Assembly: GCA_015163875.1 (NCBI GenBank)
Contig: JAAOIH010000008.1
Location: 1-57,675 of the forward strand
Reading direction: 5' to 3'
DNA length: 57,675 nucleotides
DNA from: Bdellovibrionales bacterium
GTDB taxonomy: Bacteria; Bdellovibrionota; Bdellovibrionia; Bdellovibrionales; UBA1609
A program made the translations under genes and the position numbers. Of this stretch, positions 38,247-52,301 are shown in pieces. Position 1 is the stretch's first letter. Each line of letters begins with the position of its first letter. Under the pieces are notes generated by a model. That model was given only the letters and a program-made list of their open reading frames with translations. It did not search any database and was not told the DNA's origin.

Positions 38247-39104
38247 TTATCCAAAGTTTTTTATGCTAATTAAAAATACACCTATAATCATTATAATAAC
38301 AGAAATAATTTTTTTTTTATTAATATTTTCTTGTAAAAATATTTTTGCAAATATTAAAGTTAAAAATAAAGTAACTGCTAGCTTAAATGCCTCAAATATA
38401 CCAACAAACAAGCCCTCTATAGACCAAAATTGAAAAAATATTGCAAACATAGAGGCAACAACTGATAGCAGCAATAAATATACTTTTTGCTTAGTCCATT
38501 TAACTATTAGCTCTTTTGGCGATGAAATTAAAAAATAAGTTATCAATACGCAGGCAATAACTAATTGTTGTTGAAAGGAATACGCAAATTTAGATATTTC
38601 TTTTAACACCATTTTGTCTGCAATGGGTGCAAATGCCCAGCACAAAGAAGATAAAATCATATACAAAGCTCCCTTGCTTAAATTAATCTTGCCTTTATCT
38701 GAGGATTGTATAAAAAAACTAGCAATTACAATAATAGATGCTCCTATAATTTGACTTAAACTAAGCCACTCATTTAGGACAACAGAGGATAATATAATAG
38801 AAAATATTGGGGTAAAAGAAAGTATCGGCAACACAGATGAAATTTCTGATAGTTTAATTGATTTTAAAAAAGTAATGTTTCCTAAAAAAATTGAAACAAT
38901 ACTTATGACATATGCTTTAAAATTATCTTGAGGAATAAATATTTCGTCGCCTCTAATAACAATAAGTACATAAAAAAATAATGATTGAGTTGAGCTTAAA
39001 AATAATAAAAGAGCTGGTGCAGAAAAATGCTCTACTAATTTTTTTCTAGATAAATTTAAAACAGCCCAAGAAAAACTAGAAACAATAGCTAATATAAATG
39101 ACAT
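38247..39104 (-). CDS. EamA/DMT-superfamily transporter
   Basis: About ten hydrophobic segments in two repeats; SLCWAFAPIADKMVLK. Confidence 0.75.
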   Translation of the reverse strand: MSFILAIVSSFSWAVLNLSRKKLVEHFSAPALLLFLSSTQSLFFYVLIVIRGDEIFIPQDNFKAYVISIVSIFLGNITFLKSIKLSEISSVLPILSFTPIFSIILSSVVLNEWLSLSQIIGASIIVIASFFIQSSDKGKINLSKGALYMILSSLCWAFAPIADKMVLKEISKFAYSFQQQLVIACVLITYFLISSPKELIVKWTKQKVYLLLLSVVASMFAIFFQFWSIEGLFVGIFEAFKLAVTLFLTLIFAKIFLQENINKKKIISVIIMIIGVFLISIKNFG

Positions 39105-39126
39105 AATTACAACCCTGCCTGATTAC

Positions 39127-39903
39127 TTATATAGATTTAGTATCAACATGTATACACCTGGCATATTCTTCCTGCATCAATGTTTTTACTTTATTTTTAA
39201 ATATGCCTAAATCTTCTTCTAAATACTGGGTAACGGGCTGGCTTGGCAATATGCTAATTTTAATATTACTTTTCCACCTCCCCCAATTACAAAATATTGA
39301 AGATTTGTTAAGTACTTGATGTGCTCCCGTGATTACTATTGGCACAACTGGAATTTGAGAAAAAAAAGAAAGCAAAAACGGGCCTTTTTTAAAATCAGCA
39401 AGCTTGCCATGCTCGTAATGTCTTCCGCCTTCTGGAGCTAAGGCAAAAGAGTCTCCATTTTGAGCTCTTTTGCTGGCTTCTTTTTTATACATATCAATAG
39501 TTTGTGAGCTTCTGCCTCTGTAAATTTTTAAAGCCCCGTATAGCTTCATTGCCAATCCAAAAATTGGAATTTTAAATAAAGATGATTTTGCTCCAAAATA
39601 AATATGTGGGACTACTAGCAACACTAAAGGGATATCTAGCAAGCTACTGTGGTTAAATAAATAGAGTGTTGATTGAGATTTTTTTGGTAAATTTTCTTCT
39701 CCAGTTATAATAATATTTACATTTAATATCTTTAACAGTGGTGTTGCCCAAAAATATTTAAACACTGTGTGAATAAAAATTTTTGGAAAAGAAAAAATAG
39801 AGAAAATTAAGCTAAGCACACAAATTAATAAAAACTGAATTAAAGCCAGTGGAAGTACTAAAATTGCTCTAAAATAAGAAAATAAAACTAATAAATATCT
39901 CAT
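39127..39903 (-). CDS. plsC: 1-acyl-sn-glycerol-3-phosphate acyltransferase-like
   Basis: NHSSLLD (HX4D), GALKIYRGRS, APEGGRHYEHG, VVPIVITGAHQVL. Confidence 0.85.
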   Translation of the reverse strand: MRYLLVLFSYFRAILVLPLALIQFLLICVLSLIFSIFSFPKIFIHTVFKYFWATPLLKILNVNIIITGEENLPKKSQSTLYLFNHSSLLDIPLVLLVVPHIYFGAKSSLFKIPIFGLAMKLYGALKIYRGRSSQTIDMYKKEASKRAQNGDSFALAPEGGRHYEHGKLADFKKGPFLLSFFSQIPVVPIVITGAHQVLNKSSIFCNWGRWKSNIKISILPSQPVTQYLEEDLGIFKNKVKTLMQEEYARCIHVDTKSI

Positions 39904-39960
39904 AGGTAACTTTATACACTCAAACCTTGCCTTTATACAATATTTTAGTAAGTTTCATTT

Positions 39961-40890
39961 ATGAGCAATAATACAAAGTTTAAAAGTTTATCTGGAAGAA
40001 GTTTTCCAAGATTTTCATCTCTTAAAAGTTTTTTTAGACTGCCATGGGTTAGCAATGATGATGATTTTGATATAGGCATTTTGGGGGTTCCGTTTGACGG
40101 TGGTACAAGTTACAGGCCTGGCGCTAGAATGGCCCCTACAAAAATTAGAGAAATGTCTTCGCTGGCTCGTAATTTTAATTGGGAAATAAATAAAGATTAT
40201 TCTAAAAAATGGAAAGTTGCAGATATTGGCGACTGTCCAACCACTCCAGTAAGTTTAGAAAAAACATACAATCAAATAGAAAAATTTTTTACTAGCTTAG
40301 ACTTAAAACAAAAGAGATTTATTTCTGTTGGAGGTGATCACTCTATTACATTGCCAATTTTACGATCTTTAGCAAAGCAACATGGTCCTTTAAATTTAAT
40401 TCACTTTGACGCGCATATAGATACTTATCCCGCAGCTTGGGATTGCGAATATCATCATGGAAGTTTTTTAAGACATGCATTAGATGAGGGGCTAGTTAAC
40501 GGGCCAGAAAGTTTACAAATTGGATGCAGAAATCCGCTGACCTCCAAAAATGATTTAGAATATATTGAAAAATATAAAATTAAAAGTTTTACTATGGATG
40601 ATATACGAAAAAATAACTTTCAAGATTTTCTTAAAAAATTACCAAAAGTAAGCGGTAACAGTTATATAACATTTGATATAGACAGCATTGATCCAGCTTA
40701 TGCACCAGGAACCGGCACTCCAGTTCCGGCAGGTTTAACATCATATGAGGCTATTAAAATTTTACAAAATTTAAAACTAGAAAATTTAGTTGGAGCAGAT
40801 CTTGTAGAGGTGGCTCCTGCCTATGATCATAGTGATATTACTTCTATTTTGGGTGTTAGTATATTGTTTGAGTTTTTAAATTTAATGTAA
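39961..40890 (+). CDS. speB: agmatinase/ureohydrolase family protein
   Basis: GVPFDGGTSYRPGARMAP, SVGGDHSIT, HFDAHIDTYPAAWDCEYHHGS, TFDIDSIDPAYAPGTGTPVPAG. Confidence 0.9.
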   Translation: MSNNTKFKSLSGRSFPRFSSLKSFFRLPWVSNDDDFDIGILGVPFDGGTSYRPGARMAPTKIREMSSLARNFNWEINKDYSKKWKVADIGDCPTTPVSLEKTYNQIEKFFTSLDLKQKRFISVGGDHSITLPILRSLAKQHGPLNLIHFDAHIDTYPAAWDCEYHHGSFLRHALDEGLVNGPESLQIGCRNPLTSKNDLEYIEKYKIKSFTMDDIRKNNFQDFLKKLPKVSGNSYITFDIDSIDPAYAPGTGTPVPAGLTSYEAIKILQNLKLENLVGADLVEVAPAYDHSDITSILGVSILFEFLNLM

Positions 40891-41053
40891 ATAATAATTT
40901 TATTTATAATAATTTTATTGGCCTGTAATATATCTATAAATTTAAATACATAGCAATGTTGTATTAAATTAGAACACAATATTAAAAAAAATTATTAAAT
41001 AAAAAAATTATTATGGCGATAAGAAACAGTAATTAAAACAAATGGAGAATTTT

Positions 41054-41362
41054 ATGCAAAAATGGAATGATAAAAATATTCAAATAAGCCCTGCTTATTT
41101 AGATTCTGATGGGCTATCAAGTACGGCTAAAAAAATATATAAAAAACTTAGTATTTTTTATGCAGATACTAAGCTTTTAATTAATTTTCAAAAACAAGGT
41201 TCTCATAGTGTAGAGTGCTCTATACATATAGTTGATACTAAATTTACCTCTTCTAACAAGGCGCCAAATTTTCAACAAGCTTTGTATTATTGTGGTAAAA
41301 GACTTTTAACTCAAGTTAAAAAACAAAACAGCAAAGATGTAAATTACAAACAGGCTGCTTAA
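41054..41362 (+). CDS. small protein with possible HPF/S30AE (ribosome hibernation) resemblance
   Basis: GGAG precedes ATG 41054 (the ORF-track ATG at 41042 overlaps the SD). NIQISPAYL...AKKIYKKLSIFYAD...KQGSHSVECSIHI...FQQALYYCGKRLLTQVKK follows the S30AE length and pattern. Confidence 0.4.
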   Translation: MQKWNDKNIQISPAYLDSDGLSSTAKKIYKKLSIFYADTKLLINFQKQGSHSVECSIHIVDTKFTSSNKAPNFQQALYYCGKRLLTQVKKQNSKDVNYKQAA

Positions 41363-41623
41363 TATTATATTTGTTTTTAAATTTATAAAATCCAATTGAC
41401 TTGCAATTATAAGTGGCTATTTATTTAATTAATAATGCCTGATAAAAATAATAAGTTTAAAGAAAATGTTTTAGGAAAATTTTATGTAGACACAGACTGT
41501 ATTGCCTGTGATGCATGCTGCCTAGCTGCGCCAGATAATTTTGAAATTCACGAAGATGACGGACATGCATTTGTTAAGAAACAGCCTATAACAAAAAAAG
41601 AAATAGAAGATTGCCAAGAAGCT

Positions 41624-45097
<3,474 letters not shown>

Positions 45098-47908
45098 TTA
45101 TCACATATTTTATTATTATCATTTTTATCTTTTGGGAGGGGTGCAAAGCTTCCATTTAATATATTTTCAATTATCATCTCTAAGCTTTTGTCTAATTCTA
45201 AAAACAATTTTGTTATATCTTTTTTTTCAAGCACTGACTGTGGTGGAAAACCTTTAAGCCATGATTTTTTATCTTCGCTTATTAACACTCCTTTTGATTT
45301 TAAATTTTTTATTCCTAAGTAAAATGCTCCTAAAAAATCTTTTTTACCACCACAGGCTTGCCATAATTTATAATACAAAAAAAGAGATATATCTTGTTTA
45401 TTTTTCCACTGATTAACGCTTGCAAGACTTTCAACACTTGTTTTGTAGTCTCTAATTACAACTCCGTTATCGCTGATATCTATTCTATCAGCCTTTCCCT
45501 TGATTAATAATCCATCTTTATTTTTATGATCTTCTTTATTAAAATCACTTGTGTCAAAATCATTTAGTAAAAAACTTTTTTTATCTTTGCTCCAAAAAGC
45601 CTGTAGTGAGTTCTCTGTAGAGTCTATTTTTAATTTTGGAAAAGATAATTTTTGATTTTTTTCTAATTCTATAAAATTTTTTGCAATACTTGTTAGCTGT
45701 TTTTGTAAAATAGCCCAGGTGTTGTCGTCTATTTTTAATTCATTTTTTCTGTAAATATTTAATTTAAAAAATAATAATTTTATATCGTCGTTTTCTACAA
45801 TATTTTCTGTAATAATTAATTCTAATAATTTATGAAACAGACTTCCTTTTTCAAGGCTACTTATATCTAGATCCCAATCTGGAATGTCTTGAAGTTTTAA
45901 AATTTTTTCTGAGAAAAAAATAAATGGGCAGCTTATATAGCGAGTAATTCCAGTAACAGAGGTTGAATTTATTTTGCTATGAATACTTTTCATTGAAAAT
46001 TCACCTTTGTCATATAATACTCTTGATAAAGATATATTTGGAGTTTTAGAATTAAAATTTTCTATATTTTTTTTATAATCTATTTGCGTTAAATCAGATT
46101 TATTAAATTGATCTGGCTGTATATTAGTTGTCTCTAAATTTTTATCATTTCGGGCAAAATACTCTTCTAAAAAAAATGTCGAAGCAGTTTGACCTTTTGA
46201 CTCTAAATTAGCAGCAGACCAAGAACACATAATTACTTTGTTTTTTAATTGAAACATGTATTTTAATATAGATTCTAAACTAGAGCCTAAGTTTTGCTCT
46301 AAAGAAATACCTAAATCTTCTGACAAAGACAGTGCCTGCAAAAAAGAAACTGTCGAAGAATTTTTATTTTTTAAAGAATTAAAAGATAAATCTGATAATA
46401 TAATATATTTTTCTTTTAGGTTATCGCTGTTAGAAATATTATAACAAGAAATTGAATCATAAGATTCTTTAGCTAAAGAATATGTTTTTTTAGAAAGAAT
46501 ATCTTCTGCATATAGCATCCAGCTTTCAACAGAAAGTTTTACAGATATGCTGCCTGACTCTCTTAATGTGTGATATACCTGCTGCCATGCTGTGTCTGTA
46601 ATTTTTTGTTTTGTGTTAATTTTATCATCGTCTAAATCTATTAATAAATTTTTATTTAAATTGTCTGGCCCCCAAAAAGAAAATGCCCAATCTAAAAATT
46701 CTAATAAATTTATTTCGTTATTTTTATTTACAGGTTTTTTTAATAATTTGTTAGACCAAGGTGTTTTTTTATAACTGTCAACAGAGTAGGTGTTAAAAAA
46801 ATTATATTTTAAATCTTTATAAGAAATATCATCATTGTCATTACAGGCAAAAGACATTTCTATGTCAGGATAATTGGTGCCGCCTAATGCTACCCTTAGT
46901 TTTGCCAACCAAAGCATGACTGATTTATCAGAGTGCAGACTAGAAACAACTGGCTTGTTAACTAAAATTTTTTCTTTGCTTAATTGCAAAGATAAAATTG
47001 GCCATAAATATTCTATATCTGCCGAAACTATTGCAATATCATTTAAACTTACCCCTAAGTTTAACAATTTTTTAATCTCTAAAATAATCCCTCTAATTTC
47101 TGCTAATTGATTGCTGTATTTAAAAAAAGAAATCTTATTATTATTTTTTAATTTAGAATTTAAACAATTATTGTCATTATTGCTACTTTGGTTTAAATGT
47201 GTTTGATAAAGGCTTACTCCCTCTAATAATTTATAAGTCCATAGGCTGTCTTTTATATTTGGATTATAAAAACTTGGTTTTAAAATTTTTATATCAGAAA
47301 TTTTAGATAAATTTTTAATACATTCTGCTTCTAAGGCTTGCATTTGAAATCCTAAGTCAAAAATTATTTTTTTTTCTTTTAAAAAAAAAAATAAATCTGA
47401 TTGGTCAGAAGACAAAATACCTGTCAAAAATGAAATAGAAACAATTTTTTTACTTAGTAAGTACTTCCATGCATCAAAAGATAATTTAAAGCATTTTTCT
47501 AAATGATGATCTGGGTTTTTTTTTAGCCATTCTAAAAAATGATCTACAGAATCTACAGAGGTAAAAATTGGCAAAAAAGATTTAATATATAAAAATAAAT
47601 TTTTAATATAGTTTTCATTTTCAAATCCACTTAAATTATTTTTATATAAAAAATGTTTTAATAATGCTATGATTAAAGAATCTTCTTTAATCATAAATTC
47701 TGGATATAATCTTTTAAATAAAAATTGCCAAAACTCTTGAGCCCTAATTACAGACCCAGAGTGAGTGCAAAGATTATCTTTTAACAGTATATTTTTTATT
47801 CTTTTTTTTAAGACTAAGTCTGGCACAACCCATATATCAGTATCTGAATTAAAATCTTTTAAATATTTTAATCTATCATCAAAAGAAAAAACTGGAATAT
47901 GTTTTATT

Positions 47909-48493
47909 TTACTCATACTTTTGTTTTAAAAATTTTAAAAATAATTTAGTTTTATCTTTTAAGTCTAATAAGTTTGAATTATTAAAAATAACATAATCTG
48001 CTAGCTCTTCTTTTTTTTGAATTGGAATTTGCATATTATATATTTTATCAAACTTTTGTTTTGACATATTTTTTTTTAACAGCCTAGATTCACAATGTTC
48101 TTTATTTGCACTTACAACAAGAACACAATCGTAATCTGTTGTTTCTTTTTTTTCAAAAAAAACTGGTGCTTCGTAAAAAAAATATAAAGATTTTTTTTGT
48201 TTGCAAAGCTCTTTATGCTGTTTAACTCTTTTGTTTAGCTCTGGATATAAAAGTTTTTCTAATTTTTTAAGTTTTGCCTGATCTTTAAACGCAATATCTG
48301 ATATAGATTTTTTACTAACTTGTTTTTCGGTTAAAGAAAAAATATTTGCCATCTCTTTTTTAAAAATACCGTCTTCGTAAATATTGTTAATTATAATATC
48401 TGCACTAAAAACAGAATAAGATTTATGTTTTAAAATACTAGCAACGCTGCTTTTTCCACTACCCAAACTTCCTGTTATTATAATATTGTACAT
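47909..48493 (-). CDS. coaE: dephospho-CoA kinase
   Basis: IIITGSLGSGKSSVASILK...SADIIINNIY; FFYEAPVFFEKK. Confidence 0.9.
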   Translation of the reverse strand: MYNIIITGSLGSGKSSVASILKHKSYSVFSADIIINNIYEDGIFKKEMANIFSLTEKQVSKKSISDIAFKDQAKLKKLEKLLYPELNKRVKQHKELCKQKKSLYFFYEAPVFFEKKETTDYDCVLVVSANKEHCESRLLKKNMSKQKFDKIYNMQIPIQKKEELADYVIFNNSNLLDLKDKTKLFLKFLKQKYE

Positions 48494-48695
48494 TTAGCTT
48501 CTCTTTTTATAAGCACGCCCTAGACTTTATTCCTTGTTATTGCCTATTTTTTAATACGACTAAAGTATAAATTAAATAAAAAGTTAAATCTACCTCTTAA
48601 ATTAATGTAAAATTTAAGCATATATATGACAAAATACTTTAGATTTATAATATAGCTACCGATTACTTAATGAACACACAGAGTTAAAGATTATT

Positions 48696-50555
48696 ATGAA
48701 ATATCAAAAAATTGGACCATATATTTTATTACAAAAAATTGCCGCTGGTGGCATGGCAGATATTTTTTTAGCCAAAAAATCTGGGCCTAATAATTTAAAT
48801 AGCTTTTATGCTGTAAAAAAAATTCTAGAAAAATATGCAGAAATGCCTAAATTTCATAAAATGTTTCATGAAGAGGCTAAAATAACCAATGCATTAAGCC
48901 TAGATATTCATAAAAATGTAATGACTTCGGCCACTTATGAAAAGGTTGGATCTTCTTATATTTTTGTAATGGAGTATATTAAGGGTCTAAATTTAAAGCA
49001 TTTTTTAAAACTTGCGGATAAAAAAAATAGTCCAATTGGCTTAGAGGCGGCTTTATATATAACTGCAGAAATAGCCTCTGGGTTAGATCATCTTCATAAT
49101 TTAGTAAATCTAAAAACTGGACAGCCTCTAAATCTAATACATCGTGATATTAGTCCTCAAAATGTGATGATAAGTCATAATGGTCAAATTAAAATTATCG
49201 ACTTTGGTATAGCGAAAGCTTCTATTTTGGAAGAAACTCAAGCCGATTCTGGAATAAAAGGAAAAATGGCATACATGAGTCCGGAGCAGGCGACTGGAAA
49301 TAGTCTAGATAACAGAAGTGATATTTTTTCTTTAGGAATTATGCTTTGGGAGTTGCTTGCAAAAAAGCGTTTGTTTTTAGCAGACTCTAGCATGGAGACA
49401 TTAAGAAATGTTAGGAATTGTGAAGTTCCAAATATTAAAACTTTTAATCCTAATATATCTCCAGAAGTTGAACAAATTTTAAAAAGAAGTTTGGCAAAAA
49501 ATAAAGAAGACAGATATGCTCGTGCTACAGATTTTGCTCAAGATTTATATAAAGCATTGCAGGGAAAAGAAAATTTTTCTTCTTATAACTTTGAAAAATT
49601 AGCAAAAAATATTTACACAAATGATATTATAAAAAATAGAAGACTTTTAGCAAAGTACATTAATCTTTCTTTAGATGGAAAAAATTCAGCTGTAGATATT
49701 ACTAATATAGGTGTGGATTTTGACAAAATAGGAAAAGAAGAAACAGAGGATCTAAGCTTGGTAAAAAGTGAAATGCCCAGTAGCCCTGTTGTAAATACAT
49801 TAATTGATAAATTTGAACCTGCCCATGCGCACAATCAGACTGGTAAAAATAAACACAAAAAAAATATAGATTTTAATTTAAATACCGTTGTTGAGCATCA
49901 AATAAAATCAAAACAAAGAAATTTATTAGCAGCACAAGCTAAACTTAAAAAATCTGCATTAAACTATAAAATCTCTAGCAATACTCATACAGGATATACT
50001 AATACTAAAACATTTAGAAAAAAAACTAAAAACTCTCCTTTTTTTGGAATAGCATTTAGTGCGTCTTTGGCAATTGCTGGATTTTTTTTATTTTCTAGTC
50101 CAAATCAGCAAAATTCTTTAATACAAAAAATTGTAAAATTAAAAAATAATATTGCAAAACAGCCAAAAAATAATATTGTAAATATTGTGTCCCCTGTAAC
50201 AAAAAATATTATATCAGACTACGCTAATAAAAAAATTAATGTCCGTGATGCTGTAGCAGCTGCAACTATCTTAACTTATTTTCATACTAAACCAGCAGGA
50301 GTAGAAATCTTTGTTGATGGAAGGCCTGTAAATATTTCTCCAAATAATATTGAGCTTCCAAAAAATAAAATAGTAGAAATAACTTTAAAAAAATATAAAT
50401 ATAAAACAGAAAAATTTAAAATAAACACAAATTTACTTTTGAAAAAAAGAAGAAGTCCTGCATCTATAAAAAATAATATAATTATCAACAGTCAGGAAAT
50501 ACTAATAACTTTAAAAAAGTTAAAAATCTTTAATAAAAGCGGAACTTCTGAATAG
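48696..50555 (+). CDS. Hanks-type Ser/Thr protein kinase with TM and PEGA domain
   Basis: IAAGGMADIFLAKK, NLIHRDISPQNVMI, KIIDFGIAKA, GKMAYMSPEQATG; C-terminal TM then THTKPAGVEIFVDGRPV (PEGA). Confidence 0.93.
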   Translation: MKYQKIGPYILLQKIAAGGMADIFLAKKSGPNNLNSFYAVKKILEKYAEMPKFHKMFHEEAKITNALSLDIHKNVMTSATYEKVGSSYIFVMEYIKGLNLKHFLKLADKKNSPIGLEAALYITAEIASGLDHLHNLVNLKTGQPLNLIHRDISPQNVMISHNGQIKIIDFGIAKASILEETQADSGIKGKMAYMSPEQATGNSLDNRSDIFSLGIMLWELLAKKRLFLADSSMETLRNVRNCEVPNIKTFNPNISPEVEQILKRSLAKNKEDRYARATDFAQDLYKALQGKENFSSYNFEKLAKNIYTNDIIKNRRLLAKYINLSLDGKNSAVDITNIGVDFDKIGKEETEDLSLVKSEMPSSPVVNTLIDKFEPAHAHNQTGKNKHKKNIDFNLNTVVEHQIKSKQRNLLAAQAKLKKSALNYKISSNTHTGYTNTKTFRKKTKNSPFFGIAFSASLAIAGFFLFSSPNQQNSLIQKIVKLKNNIAKQPKNNIVNIVSPVTKNIISDYANKKINVRDAVAAATILTYFHTKPAGVEIFVDGRPVNISPNNIELPKNKIVEITLKKYKYKTEKFKINTNLLLKKRRSPASIKNNIIINSQEILITLKKLKIFNKSGTSE

Positions 50556-50581
50556 CTAAGGTTATTTAATAAGGAAATTTT

Positions 50582-51421
50582 ATCTATACACATTCAATTA
50601 AAAATATTTTAATTTTTTACAAGAATGATTGTAAAAAATCAAAAGATACTGCAAAAAAATTATCTGCATGGTTTAAAGAAAAAAAAAAGAATGCGTCTAT
50701 TGTTTCTAGCTCAAAAAAGATTAAAATAAACAGCAATTGCGACCTTGTAACTACAATTGGTGGCGACGGAACATACTTAAAGGTTGCTAAATTATTTAAA
50801 ACCAAGTCAATACCAAGTGTAGGCATCAACACTGGGTCTTTGGGTTTTTTGACACATGTTTCTGAAAAAAAAATGAAAAGTTTTTTTAATAAAGTTTTTT
50901 CTAAAAAAGCTATTTTACATAAACATAATTTAATAAAAATAAAAATAAAAAATAAAATTTTTTATGCTCTTAATGATGTGTCTATAGAGCGTAATAGTTT
51001 AAGCAATTTACTTTCTTTAAAAGTTTGCTTATTTAAAAAAAAAATTTACACTATAAAATCTGATGGAATTATTTTATCTACGGCCCTTGGGTCAACGGCA
51101 TATAATTTAGCAGCAGGTGGCCCAATACTGCACCCCTCTTTACAAAATATATCTATTACTCCAATTGCTCCGCATAGTTTAACTGTTAGGCCAATTGTTT
51201 TAAACGATAATTATCAAATTAATATTCAAATAAAAAAAACAAAACATAAAAATAAAAATAAATCCACACTAAGTGTTGATGGCAAAAGATATATTATGCT
51301 TAATCAGGGCGATGATATACATATTAGTAAGTCGCCTTATCAGCATTATATATTAAGAGAAAGTAATTTTAATTATTTTTCTATACTAAAAGAAAAATTT
51401 AATTTTGGAGAAAGAGGTTAA
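50582..51421 (+). CDS. nadK: NAD kinase; start inferred to be a non-canonical ATC (50582) or ATT (50597)
   Basis: In-frame translation upstream of the listed TTG (50840): IYTHSIKNILIFYKNDCKKSKDTAKKLSAWFKEKKKNASIVSSSKKIKINSNCDLVTTIGGDGTYLKVAKLFKTKSIPSVGINTGSLGFL. GGDGT and NTGSLGFL are hallmark motifs. In-frame TAA at 50570-50572; SD-like AAGGA at 50571-50575. Confidence 0.9.
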   Translation: MYTHSIKNILIFYKNDCKKSKDTAKKLSAWFKEKKKNASIVSSSKKIKINSNCDLVTTIGGDGTYLKVAKLFKTKSIPSVGINTGSLGFLTHVSEKKMKSFFNKVFSKKAILHKHNLIKIKIKNKIFYALNDVSIERNSLSNLLSLKVCLFKKKIYTIKSDGIILSTALGSTAYNLAAGGPILHPSLQNISITPIAPHSLTVRPIVLNDNYQINIQIKKTKHKNKNKSTLSVDGKRYIMLNQGDDIHISKSPYQHYILRESNFNYFSILKEKFNFGERG

Positions 51422-51429
51422 TTAATTTT

Positions 51430-51531
51430 ACTAACTTAAAAAATTGTCTAATCTATTTTAATTAAAACTTAATAAAAAATTATTTAAGCTAATTAATTTT
51501 ACTAACTTAATAAAAAATTATCTAGGCTATC
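51430..51531. repeat. degenerate tandem repeat of about 35 bp x3 overlapping the lpxH 3' end
   Basis: Copies near 51430, 51466 and 51501 of ACTAACTTAATAAAAAATTATCTAxGCTAT. Confidence 0.65.
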
Positions 51532-52287
51532 TAGTTTAATTTTTTTATCAATAATAGATAAAACATGAGGTGATTTTTTCCACTCCCCCAAGTTAATTGC
51601 ATATTTTTCTTTTTCAATACATTTATATTTATACATATCGGCTACATGAACATGTCCGTTAATAAAAACATCTACAGATTCGTTTTTGCATCTAACTTCT
51701 GCATAATCATGCAACATTTTGCGAATATTTTTTTCATACTCAGTTTTTTTAATATGTGTTTTATTTAAAAAAAATATTTTTCTTTTAAGCGAGCTAAGAA
51801 ATCCTAAAAAAAATCCCAAATAAAATATAAAAAAACCTGGAGATATATTAACAACATGCTTAAAGATTTTAGTATTAATAAGTTTTTTCCATTTAAAATA
51901 CCAGTGGTCATTTTGATTAATTAAATCTCCATGTTCTACTTTTAAATTTAGTCCATCAAGGCAAAAATTTTTAGGCGAATTATAAGTTTTGATTCCATCT
52001 TTATCTTTATCTTTAAAAAATTTATCTAAATACAGATCGTGATTGCCCTCAAAATAATGTATTTGTGTTCCGTTTTTAGAAATATCTTGTAATAAAATTA
52101 CAACATCAGAGAAATGATTAAAAAAAATAGGTTTATCAGAAATCCACAGGTCAAAAATATCACCTACTAAAAATAAATGGTCTGTGTTTTTTGATTTTAA
52201 AACAAATTTTAAAAATTTTAAAAAATTAATATACTCTAAGCCCTGATGTTCTTTTAAATGAACATCAGATACAAATAATAGTTTCAT
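51502..52287 (-). CDS. lpxH: UDP-2,3-diacylglucosamine pyrophosphatase-like metallophosphoesterase
   Basis: FVSDVHLKE, LVGDIFDLWISD, FEGNHDLYL, VEHGDLIN, NGHVHVAD. Confidence 0.85.
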   Translation of the reverse strand: MKLLFVSDVHLKEHQGLEYINFLKFLKFVLKSKNTDHLFLVGDIFDLWISDKPIFFNHFSDVVILLQDISKNGTQIHYFEGNHDLYLDKFFKDKDKDGIKTYNSPKNFCLDGLNLKVEHGDLINQNDHWYFKWKKLINTKIFKHVVNISPGFFIFYLGFFLGFLSSLKRKIFFLNKTHIKKTEYEKNIRKMLHDYAEVRCKNESVDVFINGHVHVADMYKYKCIEKEKYAINLGEWKKSPHVLSIIDKKIKLDSLDNFLLS

Positions 52288-52301
52288 ATAAATTTAAAAA
52301 T

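Noticed and set aside
40891-40920. Short direct repeat ATAATAATTTTATTT in the intergenic region
   Set aside because: Short and pure A/T; expected by chance in this composition.
50625-50732. ATG-initiated frame upstream of nadK reaching the A-run (possible slippage into nadK)
   Set aside because: The conserved NADK N-terminal sequence is already in the nadK frame upstream of the A-run, so slippage is not needed; kept only as an alternative.
50840-51421. 193-aa ORF starting at TTG as the whole NAD kinase
   Set aside because: It would lack the essential GGDGT motif, which is encoded upstream in the same frame.
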